This document shows, piece by piece, positions 46,982-59,775 of a stretch of DNA of 64,000 nt. The notes beneath the pieces were generated by a model. It was not told the origin of the DNA, did no database searches, and saw only the letters and a program-made list of their open reading frames with translations. This DNA comes from Stereum hirsutum FP-91666 SS1 (Eukaryota; Basidiomycota; Agaricomycetes; Russulales; Stereaceae). The DNA is taken from NCBI RefSeq assembly GCF_000264905.1, contig NW_006763148.1, forward strand, positions 899,575 through 963,574. The letters are read 5' to 3'. Position 1 is the first letter of the stretch; each line of letters begins with the position of its first letter. The position numbers and the translations under genes are program-made.

Positions 46982-49900
46982 ATGGCCCCCACAGACGCGT
47001 ATTACGACGGCTATTCTCCGCCGTCGTCGTCGCCGTTCAAGTCGTCTCCGACGCACTCGATGTCTTTGTACGGTGCTCGCGAAAAACTAACGCTGCCGAG
47101 CCAAAGAGCGTGGTCCCAGTCTGACTTCAGCGACTCGCTCGAGCTGCCCCCGCTCGTCTCCGATGATGCTCTCACTCTCCACTCGTCCTCGTCTCGTCCG
47201 CACTCGCCGTCTTCAACACCATTGGACACAGATCCAGAGCACGATCCAGACGTACTTTCATCCCCGGCTCGCGATACGTTTCCGTTCCACAACCCGATTA
47301 CCACTCGCCCTCAAACCTCCTATTTCTCAAATTCTCCAAGAACTCAGAAGGCTCAGGACGTGGATATAGCAACTGCACTACTCGCACTGCACGCCTACCC
47401 CCGTTTCTCGTCGACGTCCTCCTCGCGTTCACCCCCACTCAGTTCACCCGATTTCCCAATTCAACAGCACCAACCGCAGCCTCTTCCGGCTCCTCAGACG
47501 CCCGTCCGCCGCCATCATCCTCGCCCACCTGCACTAGCAGGTCTCCTCCGTACACCCTCTCCAGAACCTCTTCCTGTCTACACTTCCCGAGCTCCGTCCC
47601 GCTCTTACCCCTCTTCAGATTCGTACACCCTCCCAGTTATTGATGTAGTGGCGTCGAAGCCATCCCTTATCGATAACTCTGACATTCAACCTCATGCCAA
47701 GTCTCCGGCACCCATTCAAGAAGTCGAACCTTTGCACTCCGCTCGCTCGACATCTATTCCTCCGCTTTCTGCGCCCGACGTTCATGGTTCCTCCTATCGC
47801 TTGTCAAAATTGCCTCAACATACCGCTCGCCACGTCACACCTCCAACGGATCCTTACGCAAATCGTCATCCCATAGTCACTGCCACCAATGCCGTCAACG
47901 CCAGCAAAGCGTCTACATCATCATCTCCGTCACCAATAACCGTATTTAATTCTGCAGTTCGTCTTCCTCCACTCCACGACTCCCATCTTATCAACTCGCG
48001 TCCCTCCAATTCCAACAAGGCTGCACATGCGATTCCTCATCCATCAGAGTCTACGAATTTACGAACTGATACGAATGTCAACGATGATGCGGGCGGTGAC
48101 GATATTCACGATTTCAAGCCTCTGACGTCTGCTACGGCCTGTACACCTGCTGCACCTACGGCTTTACACCCTCGTGCCCACTCACGCTCCTACTCAAACT
48201 CCACCCTCCCACCCTCGTCCCCGTTCTCAGACGCCAGTCAGCTTGCAGCCGAAGAACCAGATGTAGACGCGCGGTCACGCGCCTCCTCTCCGAATAGTCT
48301 ACGTGTGCGGTCTTCGTCTCCGCTCGCTCGTCTGGACGCGAGCGCGGGCGCACTCGTGCAAGAATCCGATGTTCCCTCGTCTATCCAGGCCAATCTCGAA
48401 TCACACGAGGTACACTTCTCTACGCCCGCTTTCCTGCCTCGTTCCTACCATTCTGCCCCTATCCTTTCCCTGCCATGTTGCTTTTTCGACTTCGGTTTTG
48501 CAATATGCGGTCTGCTGACTGCTCTTGTTTGGCCTCGTGGTAGATTTCTCCGTTCGTCATTCAACGCGATGCGTCTCCGTCAGAGATGACTCTGCCTTCG
48601 AGCGCGAAGGTGGAGCCGGAGATCGTTCCGAGAGTGTTGGAAGCAGAGACTGGGGATGACGGTGGTCTGACATCAGACTTGGTCAATGCGAAGGTGGGCG
48701 TCAAAGGAGAGGAAAGAGGAGACGAGTCTGAGACGGTTACGGAGAAAACGGATTTCTATGAGCACGAATCTATCTCCGTCCCTCATGAGGTGGAGATCAG
48801 GACGGAAGTGGTAGCAGCGGCCGCCGAGGTTCATGTACAGGTTCGTCCGCTACTCTCTCGTTCGATTTACGGTGTGATTGATTTTGACCTTCAACCGTCT
48901 CGTACGACTTCAGCGTACATCATCGCCTTCAGCCGTTCTCCGGTCCACTCCTCCCGTTCAATCAGCGTCTTTGCTATCTCAGCCATCGCGACTTGAGCGT
49001 CCACTTCCTCGTCCATATTCGTCAAGCCGCAGTCCCACGCCTTCACATCACCAATCTCATGTCGCGTCTCGTGCTCCCTCACTGTCTCTCTCAGAACCCA
49101 AATCTCGTGCGCCATCCATTCCTCATTCAGAAGGCCGCGCTATCCCAGTCTCCCGTTCAGAACCCAATGTGGATATGAACGAGCACCTTCGTGCCGCGAG
49201 TCCGTTGTCGACACCGCCGTGTTCGTCGCCTATCCTGGCACCGGCGGCGCGCGCTGACGAGGAGGTTGAGGGCGTTGGTATTGCTGTTGTCGACCAGGAC
49301 CCGAAGGTCGAATTCGCTATCGAGATCGAGCCCGTACGCGCCCAGACGCCCGCACCCACGTCGCCACTTTCATCACCGCCTGGGTCGCCTCGCCCATTCT
49401 CCATCCCCGTCTGCACTTCCGTTCGTGACTCACCAGCGCCTATTCCAGCCACAAAGCCCTCTACAGTCCAAGCGCAGAAGCGGAAGTCTGTGGATGATTT
49501 GAACGACGAACATGGTCGGGAGAAGAAGGCTAAAGTCAATGCAGAGCAAGAAGTAGCTGCTTCTAAGGGAACGAAGAGGAAAGTCTCGCCTATTGGGAAT
49601 GTGAAACGAACCAAGAAGTCGAGGGTCATACTTTCTGATGACGAGGATGATGAAGTCGAGGATGTGAAGAAGTCTATCGCTGTTGTAGAAAGCGAAGACG
49701 AAGACCTTCGTCCAAGGAAGTCCTCTGTCCCTGCGAACAAGAAACCCGGCCGTCCACATGCAAAGACCAAGGCGAAACGCAAACCACGTACCCCGAGCCC
49801 TTCACCCTCCGAATCTGACACCGACTCCGATTCCTCATCTCGCTCGTCCTCCTCTTCTCGGTCTTCATCCCCATCTTCCTCGCTCCCTTCGAAGTCTAAG

Positions 49901-50609
49901 AAGTCCAAATCAGAACTCAAAAAGCCCTCCCACGCCGAACTCGACCTCATAAACCCCTGTCCGAACCCTGAACTCCTCGGGATGCTCGTCGAGGCTCTGG
50001 CACTCGCTAGAGCTTCGAGCATGACGAAGAAAGCTTTGGTGAGGGAGGTCGAGGGAAGACATCCGGGTGCGAGGAGGTTGCTTGCTGATGGGGATGTTGA
50101 GGGAGATATGGGGAGGAGGTCGAGGTCTGTTGCTGTTGAGGCGGAGGGTGCAGACGAAGGGAGTGCTGCGCAGGTGGGGGCGGAAGGCGTGTTGGTATGG
50201 GGTGTTGAGAGGGGCGTGTTTGGTGTTGTGGAGAGTTCGGGGGAGGTGAGTCGTCATTCTTCTCTTTATTGCTTCTGCGGCCTTCCTCGATTTTACCGAC
50301 AAATACTCATGCTGGGCTTGACCTTCGCAGCACCTTCCCCCATCATATTTCTACAACGCCTCTTTCGACCCAGACTCAGACCGTGCCGCGCTCCTCACAA
50401 GCCTCATGCCTCGCCCAAATAAGAGGAAAGAAACGATGAAATATAAGCAGTATTATTGGGCTCCTGTTACGTTGCCTTCTGGCGGTGCATCGACATCAGG
50501 TGGTGGGAGAGGGAGGAGAGGAGGCAAGGCGAAGAGTGGGGCGAAGGGGAAGCAGGTGAGGGTTGAAGAGGTGGGAGGGAAGGTCTGGGAAGTTGATTGG
50601 GAGGAGTGA
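46982..50609 (+). CDS. Large disordered, probably nuclear protein with conserved C-terminal domain
   Basis: Four exons (46982-48409, 48544-48840, 48914-50245, 50331-50609) give about 1111 residues. Residues 1-800 are Ser/Pro-rich with scattered SPxx motifs and no fold I recognise. A basic/acidic stretch follows, with nuclear-localisation-like KRKSVDDLNDEHGREKKAK and GTKRKVSPIGNVKRTKKS, then an Ser-Asp/Ser-Arg-rich block. The last ~200 residues look folded: PELLGMLVEALALARASSM...KKALVREVEGRHPGARRLL, VFGVVESSGE, SYFYNASFDPDSDRAALLTS, then MPRPNKRKETMKYKQYYWAP. I recall this C-terminal pattern in uncharacterised ascomycete proteins too, where it resembles a small winged-helix module, but I cannot name a family with confidence. 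A chromatin or transcription role is only inferred. Confidence 0.8.
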
Positions 50610-52289
50610 GGTGTTCGTGAGGTGATGGGTGCTCGAGGAGGTCCTGTTCCTGGTCTCGATATCGATGATTGTATAGTCGTGTGGCGTGGGACGTGGGACA
50701 TTGTGGCCCAGACATCCTGTGGCGCAGAAGTAATCATGAAGCATGAAGTGTTCTCATTCCACTCATCTCAATCATAGTACATATCCTTATTCTTGTTCAT
50801 CTCTCTTGGACCTTCATTCTTTCTTCTTCGTTCTTGCTCTACTTCGTCGCGAGTTCGTTCTTACTCTTAGTCTTTATGTTTCATATATGTTCATTGCTCA
50901 GCAGGCGTTCTCGTTCTTCCTCTATTACTTTTGCACGTTCTGCATATATTTGGCAATGCTCTTCCCTCATCAATATTATACGCTACGATACGATACGACA
51001 GTCTGCATGTTCATGCTGATGATATTTTAGTACATGTCTCGCAAAATTGAAGGTACCGAAGAGATGATTGTCGAGGAATGGAAAGTTTTTGACTACGTCT
51101 TTCACGGGACTGATGCGAACGACAGACTCGTAAACCAACTCCAGCGAAACGAGCCGCAATAGCACGTCGGTGGCCCTCGAGAGGTGCACCCACGGCGAAG
51201 CCGACCATGACGAGCACTTGCAGTTGACGAGGACAGGCCCTCCCTCCGGCAAATGCCGAGATCGTCCATCGTCGATCAATCATACATGCTTCGAACTCCA
51301 CCGCTCGGCGCTCGAGCTCTCACTTTTGGCAAGGTTCGACGAAGAGTTTCCGGTCAGGATCACAGAGGGTACAGCTGTATTTGATTTCAGTCAACGCTCA
51401 ACATCACAAGGGTCCCGGTATCAGTGATTGAGCGAGTTCACGCACCGAAAGCTCTTGGAAAACATCTTCGTTCTCTTGAGGCTCCGAGACGATGACGTCG
51501 TGAACCCCAGATTCGCAAGGGCACCCATCGTCTGGCCGGAAACAGTTCCCCGTTGCAGTGATGGCCTTCGGGTGACATCTCCATAACATCGTCGTAAATT
51601 GTTGTGCCTGTGGGGGACTAGATGCGAGCGCGGTACGTATCATCTGCTTCGTCCCCTTGTTCGTCCGCCTTCTCCACCAACAACAATCAGTGCAACACCC
51701 GAGCGCACCGCACCCTCCTTTGTTCCTTTTCTCTCAGCTTGCATTGCCTGCGATTCCCTCCGCTCGTCTGTCTTTACCTCTCACCAACTGCTCTCCTCTC
51801 TCACAGTTGCTGTGCCGAGCTATTCGTGCCAGAAGGTTCATTTTCCTCTCTTATCATCACCCTATAACCTTGCCCACAAGGCGGACAGCAGTAGCGCTCC
51901 GAGGCCTTGAGAATTAATCACAGGTCATCCTCCGTCATCACGTCTTGAACTCACCACGACGGTGGCGAAGCCCTCTGTGAGTCTCCCCCACTATCGCTTC
52001 GGTCGGCTACGCTACATCCTCCGTCATCGGTGTACTTACTGTGAGGCAGCAACACATATAGAACGTGCTGCACCCTCCTTTCTGATCGTTTCGATCTTTG
52101 TCCCGTACGTCCCGCGACTCTCCCCTTCCTCACCACAACCGCACGGTTTCACTGCGCCCCGACTTCGTCTGCCCTCGTCTTCCAGTCCCTCTTTTGGTCT
52201 GCTGCTTACTCTCAACCGTGTTCCAGCGCATTCGAATTTTGATCTCGACGCAATATCCCTCCTTAGTAACAAGTCTAAGGACTCAAACA
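50610..52289. other. Intergenic, partly CT-rich
   Basis: 51650-52290 is pyrimidine-rich on the plus strand and likely holds the promoter of the methyltransferase gene. Minus-strand frames at 50983-51301 and 51404-51643 look slightly protein-like (a Cys-rich CPCESGV segment, then CTLCDPDRKL), but I cannot link them into a gene or family. Confidence 0.4.
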
Positions 52290-53765
52290 ATGTCTCGCAA
52301 ATATTCTCGCTCTGCGCTTACTATTGTCGCGGGCGTCTGCTTTACCGCTCTCGTCTATCTCTCCTCTCCATACTCCCCACCACCGCCACCAGCCTTCTTC
52401 CGAAGCGGTCCCGGGCCGCATAGGCCTTGGGGACTTGGCTTCGGTTTCGGTGAGGGGGGTAGCAGAGGACCAAGTCTGTTGAAGAGGTGGCTGTGGGAGG
52501 AGGACGAGAGGTACCAAGAAAGTGTCAGGGAGAGGCAGGAGTTGATTGAGAAGTGGGGCCCTGGAGAGGGGCAAGTCGACCCGTGCGTTCATTGCCCCTG
52601 TGCCTTGTCCTGCTTGAAACTGACCTTCGACCCGTATCTTCTCGTCGTTGTAGATTCCCCTCGCATGGCGAGTTCTACACCCTGTGGGATTACTTTATCC
52701 CGTCGTTCCAGTGCCCTCATCGGGTCGAGCGTATCGGTATGCGTGGGGATGGTGGTAAGTGGGTCTGTGGCATGGATCGTGTCGCTGAGCAGCAGGAATG
52801 TGTGATCTACTCGTTTGGTCAGTCCTTTCCTTCCCGACTTTTCTTCTGCTATTCCGCTGTTCCTAACCCGACACGCATACCAGGCATAAATGGAGAATCA
52901 TCATTTGAAGCCGCCTTGCTCGAGCGCGCGCCTGGCTGTCAAGTTTGGGGGTACGACTTCAGCGTCAACGAGGTACATATCATTCACCCCTTTCACCACC
53001 TAAATCAGTTCATGTATAGCCTCCGGCTGATCTTTGATCTCGTGTTCTAGTTCGGTCCGGAGATCGAACTCATTCCTTCTCTTCAGAAACGGTCACACTT
53101 CCTCTCCGCTGGATTAGCTGGCGAAGACAAGGCTTCGGAGTACGACAATCCGAAGTTCTACACGCTTCAGTCGCTCATGGAGATGAACAGTGCGTTTCGC
53201 TGTTTGCCCTTTCGCTCACTCGATTTTAGTGTCTGACCACGACATTTCGATTGACTTTGCGTGTGCAGACCACACCTTCATCGACATCCTAAAAATCGAT
53301 ATCGAAGGCGCCGAATTCGAAGCTCTCGCTGCTCTCGTCAAGGCCTACGCAACAGCACCGCCGCCGCCGCCACCGCACCCTTTCCCTCCATCAAACCCTC
53401 CTGACTCGTCCGACCTCGATCATCACCACCATCCCCACGATGCATCATTCCCACCGCCTCCTCCGCCGCTCACAGTCCTTCCCTTCGGCCAACTGCAGAT
53501 CGAGATCCACGCGAGGCATGGACATGAAAAGTTTGCTGAGTTTGCGCGGTGGTGGAAGGATCTTGAAGAGGCGGGCTTGAGGCCGTTTTGGACGGAACCG
53601 AATTTGGTGTATGTGAATTTGGTGAGGGGGGTTGGGCCGGAGTTGGCTGAGGTGCGTTGGTCCTCCTGCGTCTCTACTCCCTTTACTGACGGATTCGTAT
53701 CTGTGATCTAGTATTCGTTTATGAATATCCGGGGAGAGCATGCGCTCGTATCCGACTTCTACTAA
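52290..53765 (+). CDS. Membrane-anchored methyltransferase-domain protein (METTL24/Methyltransf_22 type)
   Basis: Six exons (52290-52582, 52654-52817, 52884-52972, 53051-53189, 53269-53651, 53712-53765) give 373 residues. An N-terminal signal-anchor (ALTIVAGVCFTALVYLSS, about residues 9-26) predicts a type II membrane protein, probably in the ER/Golgi lumen. The luminal part carries the family motifs ERIGMRGDGGKWVCGMD, CVIYSFGINGESSFEAALL (the SAM-binding loop), VWGYDFSVNEFGPEI and DILKIDIEGAEFEAL, then FGQLQIEIH. A fungal insertion rich in Pro and His (about 53350-53470) interrupts the domain. Relatives include human METTL24. Substrates are unknown. Start choice: the ATG at 52290 is followed directly by the anchor. 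Confidence 0.85.
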
Positions 53766-54023
53766 GCTGTGGAATTGGCGTCCGTCTGGGTGACAGAAGG
53801 ACGTTGATGTGTTCTTGCGTTCATCGGTCGTGTGCATCGGACTTTTTTCTTTCTCGGAATTCACCACCTTTCATACCATTTCGATCTCGTCCGCCCTCTA
53901 CTCCTTGCATCTTCTTGCTCTTCCCATACCCTCATTCCCCATCCATTACCCCTCTCATCCCCCCACGTCTGGCTGCCTCGGCCACTACGTCCCTCATCAC
54001 TCCCCCTCTCGACAATACAACCA

Positions 54024-54098
54024 TTTGTCATACTGTATCCTATCCTCACTGTGCTTAACAGACCCCGCTCACTACCCACTGCTCTAATCGTTTCATAT
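54024..54098. repeat. Dispersed ~75-bp repeat, copy 1
   Basis: Nearly identical to 57821-57895 over about 75 bases. Both have tttgtcat.ctg.atcctatc, then ctcactgtgcttaa.agacc and cgctcactacccactgctct. It lies 259 bp downstream of the methyltransferase stop codon. Confidence 0.9.
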
Positions 54099-55260
54099 AC
54101 CTTCCCCCTTCCCCCTTCCATCTTTTCTCTATGTCCATGGACTGCTCTCTACAGCCTGCTACCTACTTTTATGCCCGGCCTGGAGCTGAATATTGGACAC
54201 CGTGACTGAGGCGTCTTTTCTCTTCTTTCGTAGCCTCATTCTACCTATCCCTGCCTACCTATGAATGTCTGTCTAGATATTTCATGGACTTCTTGACATT
54301 TAGATTTTCTCTGTATACTTTTGCTTATGCAGCTTCCCTAACTTACTGAAACATTATGAGTGGTTGGCACATTGGTGCCGCAACGGCCTGCAGTGGCGTC
54401 ATATATTTAGATGACTGTCAGCGCCCGTGTTATCTCCGTTGACTGACCGGTGAGAAATATGAAGTCCTCTCCATGGGTGGAAAAGAAAGAGAAAGTGTGC
54501 ACTTCTTCGAGGATAGGGAGAGGTGGTCACAGAGTTGCACTGGACGCAGTTGCTGTTAATCTGCCACGCGTTTCGAGTCACTTAGTACAATGCATAATAT
54601 TGTCTGTTCGTGTCCAATCTTGACGAAGGCATGTAGATATTTCTGATAGAGCATGGGCAGAAGACTGCAGGAACGCAGCGACGCCACACACCGCGCCACT
54701 CTCGATCCTCTCAGTCCGTCACGGTCACTGTTTGGCAAGAACAAACAGGAACAAACAACGCGTAAACGCGCGTTCAAACGGCAACAAGTTGGCAACAAGA
54801 AAAGTTTGCCTGGGCCCTGCACTAACTAGTAACACTTTGACCCATCATGCATCAGCTTGCGACGAGGTGTTTTAGTGGCGTTTGTAGGGTGCGCGAACGC
54901 AACTTTTGTTTGAAATCCTGCCTTCTTTTCTTTTTTTGGTTTTGCCAGCCGTAATTCAGCGTAACCATTTGCTCGGCTTCAACGGCTCGATAACAATGGG
55001 CTCACGGAGAAGGTAAAATAAGGTAGCGTGACTGCTCTCATGTTCAAGTTGGATCACCGATGTATGGGAAGCTCTTGACGACCATCGCTCTGCTTCATCT
55101 TGTCCTGCCCTCTCCTTGTAGGTATGTGTAAGTCTTGATGTGCACTCGCATGCCACACAGGTGCCGACCGGTTTGCTCGCTTCATCTCCGCGGGTGCACA
55201 CATGAATGATCTTTCGATGAGTCGGAAGGAAATATGCTACACATATCAGAGGCAGGGGCA

Positions 55261-55269
55261 TATATATAG
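55261..55269 (+). promoter_or_regulatory. TATA box of the arylsulfotransferase gene
   Basis: TATATATAG lies about 110 bp upstream of the ATG at 55374 in the same orientation. A CT-rich stretch follows before the start codon. Confidence 0.6.
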
Positions 55270-55373
55270 ACGGCCTTCTCTCTCGGACGGAGGACTAACG
55301 TTTGAAGCTCTCTCATACACTTTCATTTTCAGCAAACTATCGAGTAAACTCTCGACGTCTACAAACATCTAGC

Positions 55374-57655
55374 ATGTCTCTGTGGCATTCCACTCTTTTT
55401 CTGTCGCTACTGTTTGGTAGCAAAATCCTCTTGGCGCACTCGACATTCACGACAAGGGTACGCCTGCTCTATTGACTGCCTCGGATCTCAGGTTACCTTA
55501 CTGAGACATTCTCATCTTCACCGACCTGTAGTACCAATCCACCGACATTGTCAATGTCCCTCTCGTTATTCAGGTTCCTTACAACACCATTGAGTCCAAA
55601 ACCTACTTTCTGACTTGCCCGACTGGTACCGACGTCGAAGTTCCGGGGCCAACCATCTACGACGAAAACGGTGAACTTGTCTGGTTTGGGTCCGATGTCG
55701 GGGACTGCATGGACCTGAACGTTCAAACGGTCAACGGAGAGACGGTGTTGACCGTCTGGAATGGGACGAAGAATAGTGCAGGGTATGGTTCAGGACAGGC
55801 ATGCTTTATTTCACCGATCAAAACCTACTAGTGGAGTTAACACCCGTCGTTTTCAGGGAAATGTCTTAGACAGCACGTACACAACGATATACACTCCAAC
55901 TTGCAACTCTACGACTGGTTCTGACATGCACGAGGCACGCGCCGTTCTATATTATGATGCGTTGTTGTCTAATAACTTGACGAATATTGTCTCAGCTGCA
56001 TATTCCTAATGATACCAACAGCACCGCTATCATGACGACGTTCTATCCTATCCAACAGGACCTCAGCTCGGTGGGGGGCTCTTCTTCTGGATGGCTCTTG
56101 GCTTCCGGGTTTCAAGAAGTCAGTATTGCAGACGGAATGGTGCTGTTCAACTGGAGGTACGGTCATCCAGCTCTCGACAGTGCCAAAAAAATGTGACCGT
56201 GGGTGATCCCCTCCAGCGCTGTCGACCATATGCCCCTCAACGAGAGTTACGAGACAATAAGTGGCGACGTAGGCACGACCTCGGACACTCGTATGTTCTA
56301 TGGCGATTTTTTTTTACCATCACGACCATTTCCGCTGATTTGGGCACCTTTGACGACCATGGCAGCTTGGGACGCGTACCACATCAACTCGATCTCCAAG
56401 GACTCGAATGGGGATTATTTGGTCTCTTCACGGTCTCTATTTCCTACCGCTGGTTCAGAAAACCAGAATGTGCGCACTAATTTCGCGTTTGACCCCGCGT
56501 TTCCAGGTACTTCCGTCAGATCATGAAGGTCTCGAAAGATGACGGTGCGGTCATCTGGAAACTGGGTGGGATGACATCCAACTTCACCCTGGACACCGAA
56601 TCAACGTTCGTTTGTTCCTGTCACTCGTCCTCCACGAGCTGAGTGTTGATTATTTGCTCCTTTTAAAGGTTCTACGGGCAACACCACGTCAGGTGGCATG
56701 AGGGCGATACTAAGCTGTCTATCTTGTACGCTTTTCTTTTGTCCTGATCTATATGTCACTCAAGTCGCTGCATTTTTGGCACATAGCGACGACGGCATCG
56801 AATCTGTGGAAAATCTTGAGAAGACCTCACGGGGTATTTATCTAGATGTGAACCAAGAGGCTCTCACAGCCTCGCTCGTCTACCAATACCTACCCCTCGA
56901 GTCCGTAGAGAACTGGTCTCTCAGCCAAGGTTCTAACCAGGTGAGCCATTTCTGCACATTCGAACCTTCGATCATGTGGTGTTGCGAGAAACGAGGGCCG
57001 ATATAGAATGTAATTGCAGGTACTCGACAACGGAAATGTGGTAGTTGGTTTCGGAAGCAATCCTTGGATCGCAGAGTATACGTGAGTCATCCATCTCTTG
57101 CACCAGTGTCCGACGTGAAACGTGCTGAATGAATATATCTATAGTCTGAATGGTACCACGGTCTTCTTCGCGACGTTCGGAATGGACGGTGAAACAGGAA
57201 ACAGCCCGCTTCAGGTACAATCCACCTGGACCGTCTGTGCTCTTGAACGTACTGACTCCATGAGCTGGTATAGAACTACCGCGCGTACAAAGTCTCCAAT
57301 TGGGTTGGAAATCCTACCACATCCCCTGACATTGCCGTCACCGGCTCTTGCGATGACCTGTACGCCTCTCCCTTTCTCATTTTCCATGTACTACCGCACC
57401 ATTCTGACATATGCACGTTGCTGCCCCTGCAGGACGGTCTATGTCTCCTGGAACGGTGCCACCGAAGTCACTTCCTACGCCTACTTCTCTGGACCTTCTG
57501 CTTCCAATCTTACAGGCCAATTCAACGTCACGCGCTCCGGCTTCGAGACATCCTGGAACGATAACTCGACCTCACCGGCGTATGTGCGTGTGGCGGCGGT
57601 GGCGGCGGACGGGACTGTGCTGGGCTGGACGAATACAACGGCTGTGGATGCTTAA
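55374..57655 (+). CDS. Secreted arylsulfotransferase-like protein (Arylsulfotran_2 type)
   Basis: Thirteen exons are inferred: 55374-55457, 55532-55798, 55857-55943, 55996-56156, 56217-56290, 56366-56432, 56507-56605, 56669-56725, 56787-56940, 57020-57081, 57145-57214, 57274-57359 and 57433-57655, about 496 residues. A signal peptide ends near LLAHS (about residue 23). Family hallmarks of the beta-propeller fold are VPGPTIYDENGELVWFG, SDMHEA, DAYHINSISKDSNGDYLVSS, AVIWKLGG, FYGQHHVRWHEGD, GNVVVGFGSNPWIAEY and a final domain VYVSWNGATEVTSYAYF. Many N-glycosylation sequons are present. Relatives are widespread secreted fungal proteins. The enzymatic role in fungi is unproven. The exon 2/3 junction is ambiguous: either a GC-AG intron (55799-55856) or a GT-AG intron starting at 55782 and ending before 55832. 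The exon 3 end is also uncertain. Confidence 0.87.
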
Positions 57656-58162
57656 GATGGACACAAAAAGACCTGAACACTTCTCGAAGACTTGAACCAG
57701 CTCAGAGGGCAATTTCGCCGCAGTTTGGTTTTTTTTTTCTCTTCTACTCGCTCATTATGAACACATACCATACTCGTACACTCTTTTGCGCTCCTATCTG
57801 CCCACTCCCCCCGGCATTCTTTTGTCATCCTGCATCCTATCCTCACTGTGCTTAATAGACCTCGCTCACTACCCACTGCTCTGATTATTGGATATTAGTC
57901 CCCAAAGTACATCGTGCCTAGATGAGGTTAACACATAGGTTCCGAGAACGAAACGTACGTAGGTACGGCCATGAAGAAATATTCACTACCATCACATTCG
58001 GCGATCTACAATCAAATGCATGAGGCGAACAGAATGTCAGAAAGGATATCTGGCGAGAGGTCTGTATAAGTAGTTAGGATGGCATGAACACAGAGACTAC
58101 CTGTGAACTACGCGACACACTATTAAGCATACCTACGCCTTACCTACGCCTCCATTATAAAA
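57656..58162. other. Convergent intergenic region with dispersed repeat copy
   Basis: Holds the 3' ends of the convergent arylsulfotransferase and unknown genes and the second copy of the ~75-bp repeat. No gene seen. Confidence 0.5.
57821..57895. repeat. Dispersed ~75-bp repeat, copy 2
   Basis: Second copy of the repeat at 54024-54098, same orientation, 166 bp downstream of the arylsulfotransferase stop codon. Confidence 0.9.
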
Positions 58163-59234
58163 TTATTCTATCAAGTCCAGATCAGCTGACCGAACCCTCC
58201 ACCGCTGAAGAGCCCTTGTCGCCTCCCTAGCGTTCATCTTCAATACTGTGTCAACATCCGTCGCTAACTTGGACTGGAAGAGAACGTGAGATTGTGCGAA
58301 ATCCATCAAGTGGGTCCGTGCCCGGTCTCCTTCCTCTTGAAGACGGATGCGCAACTCCTCAAGAATATGCCTGAATGACTCCATGTTCGACTCTGATTGT
58401 ATCTAGATAAGTATCAACCCCGTTTAAGAATAGAGGAGAGAGTTCTTACCGGCGGGCGTAGCTTGCGCTGCAGAGAAGGCAACACTCGACACACGGAACA
58501 TGAGATCAGACCCCGGAGACCAAAATGGTCTAAGAAGAGTCGAGATGACACCCGCAAAGCCACCAACGACGCATCCTATCGAGTATACAGCGTGCTTGAT
58601 CCACGACCAGACTCGTTCTCCGAACGATTTCTCCCGCGGTCGTATGACGCTACTCTGAACTTTGTCAATGAGGGTATCGACATCGCCACGCATGACTTCG
58701 ACCTTCTCGATAACGCTCGCGGAGTGCTTCTCGATGTTCTGCGCGAGCGTCTTGATCTCTTCGTCATACTCTAGTTCTCCGGTCTCACGAGCCTCTTCAA
58801 GAGACGTTATCATGATAGAGGCTAGGGTGCGATGAGACCTGAGGATGCCTTCGGTCCAAGAGAGGACTTCGGAGGAGTCCTCTTGGAGCTTGTGTATTAT
58901 GTCCCGAAGATCGTACTCGAGAGTATCAGGGTGTTGAGATTGTGAGCTGAATAAAGAGACGAAAATGGTCGAATAAGAATTAGAGTGGCGAGAGGACTTG
59001 CAGCTCGACTCACCGACTAAGGACATTCGCCCACTCATCAAACAGCTGCTTGCACCCTTTCATCTCGTGAAGGCCACGCTCCAGTGCCTCTCTAGCAGTT
59101 ATGCCCATGGGAGGTATGTCGTTCGCAGTGATGTTCACAACACGCCCCTCAGGTAATCCCAGAGCCATGCGCTGAGCGCTGAGCTCATCGAGAGTAGCAT
59201 TGGCTAACATAGTACGGACGCTGGCCAGAGACAT
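58163..59234 (-). CDS. Unknown coiled-coil protein with one predicted membrane segment
   Basis: Three minus-strand exons (59014-59234, 58450-58946, 58163-58392) give 315 residues. I do not recognise the family. The N-terminus (MSLASVRTMLANATLDELSA) is helical. The middle is charged and coiled-coil-like (SHRTLASIMITSLEEARETG and LAQNIEKHSASVIEKVEVMR). It is followed by a short hydrophobic stretch with small residues (VYSIGCVVGGFAGVISTLL, about residues 191-209), and a charged C-terminal helix (FRHILEELRIRLQEEGDRAR) follows. The third exon starts after the acceptor at 58393-58394, which is the only one keeping phase with the long downstream frame. Such proteins are common and lineage-specific in agaricomycetes. 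Function unknown. Confidence 0.7.
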
Positions 59235-59775
59235 GGTCAGAGAGATTGTGAAGGGGCTCTGGTAGTGGGTATGAACTCGAAGGGGCTCCAGTGCAATGCA
59301 AAAGCAAGGTGGAGATAATATATGGGCAGGGTTCGGGGTAGTTCACATATACCGCCACCATTACTCGCCTCATTGTTCTGTTGGAATGTCCGCCACCAGG
59401 TTGTTGGTCGATCGAGTTGTATTTTTGGAGTATGGCGCCCATAGCGGCATGAATTCCTGGGATACAGCTAGAGTTATCACACCATGCATCGTCATGGAGG
59501 CTGCAAGGATGTACATAGCCGCTGCGCACTGGTAGTTCAGATTTGCATACCATGAGCCACATAAATGATTCATACTGAACGACGGCGCATGTCCAGAGTG
59601 TTCTAGAGCAGCGACGAGGCGAAACATACGAAGCGACGCTAGGCACCTAAGGCTCGACGAGATTATGGCACGAACCGAAGGCGAGAAGCAACAATCTATG
59701 ATATATTCCATCCACAATAATCCAGAGATAAACAATCTAATAAAATGAGAAAATGAAGCACGCAGCTCTGCAGTC
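59235..59775. other. Intergenic between two minus-strand genes
   Basis: Promoter side of the unknown coiled-coil gene and 3' flank of the endoglucanase V-like gene. Frames here (such as 59370-59984 minus) have no recognised domain. Confidence 0.4.

Larger units (their letters stand above)
53766..55373. other. Intergenic with dispersed repeat copy
   Basis: Contains the ~75-bp repeat at 54024-54098 shared with 57821-57895 and CT-rich sequence before it. Nothing protein-like was recognised in 54100-55373. Confidence 0.4.

Noticed and set aside
50983..51643. Minus-strand frames with Cys-rich segments
   Set aside because: They could not be joined by consistent splice sites, and no family was recognised.
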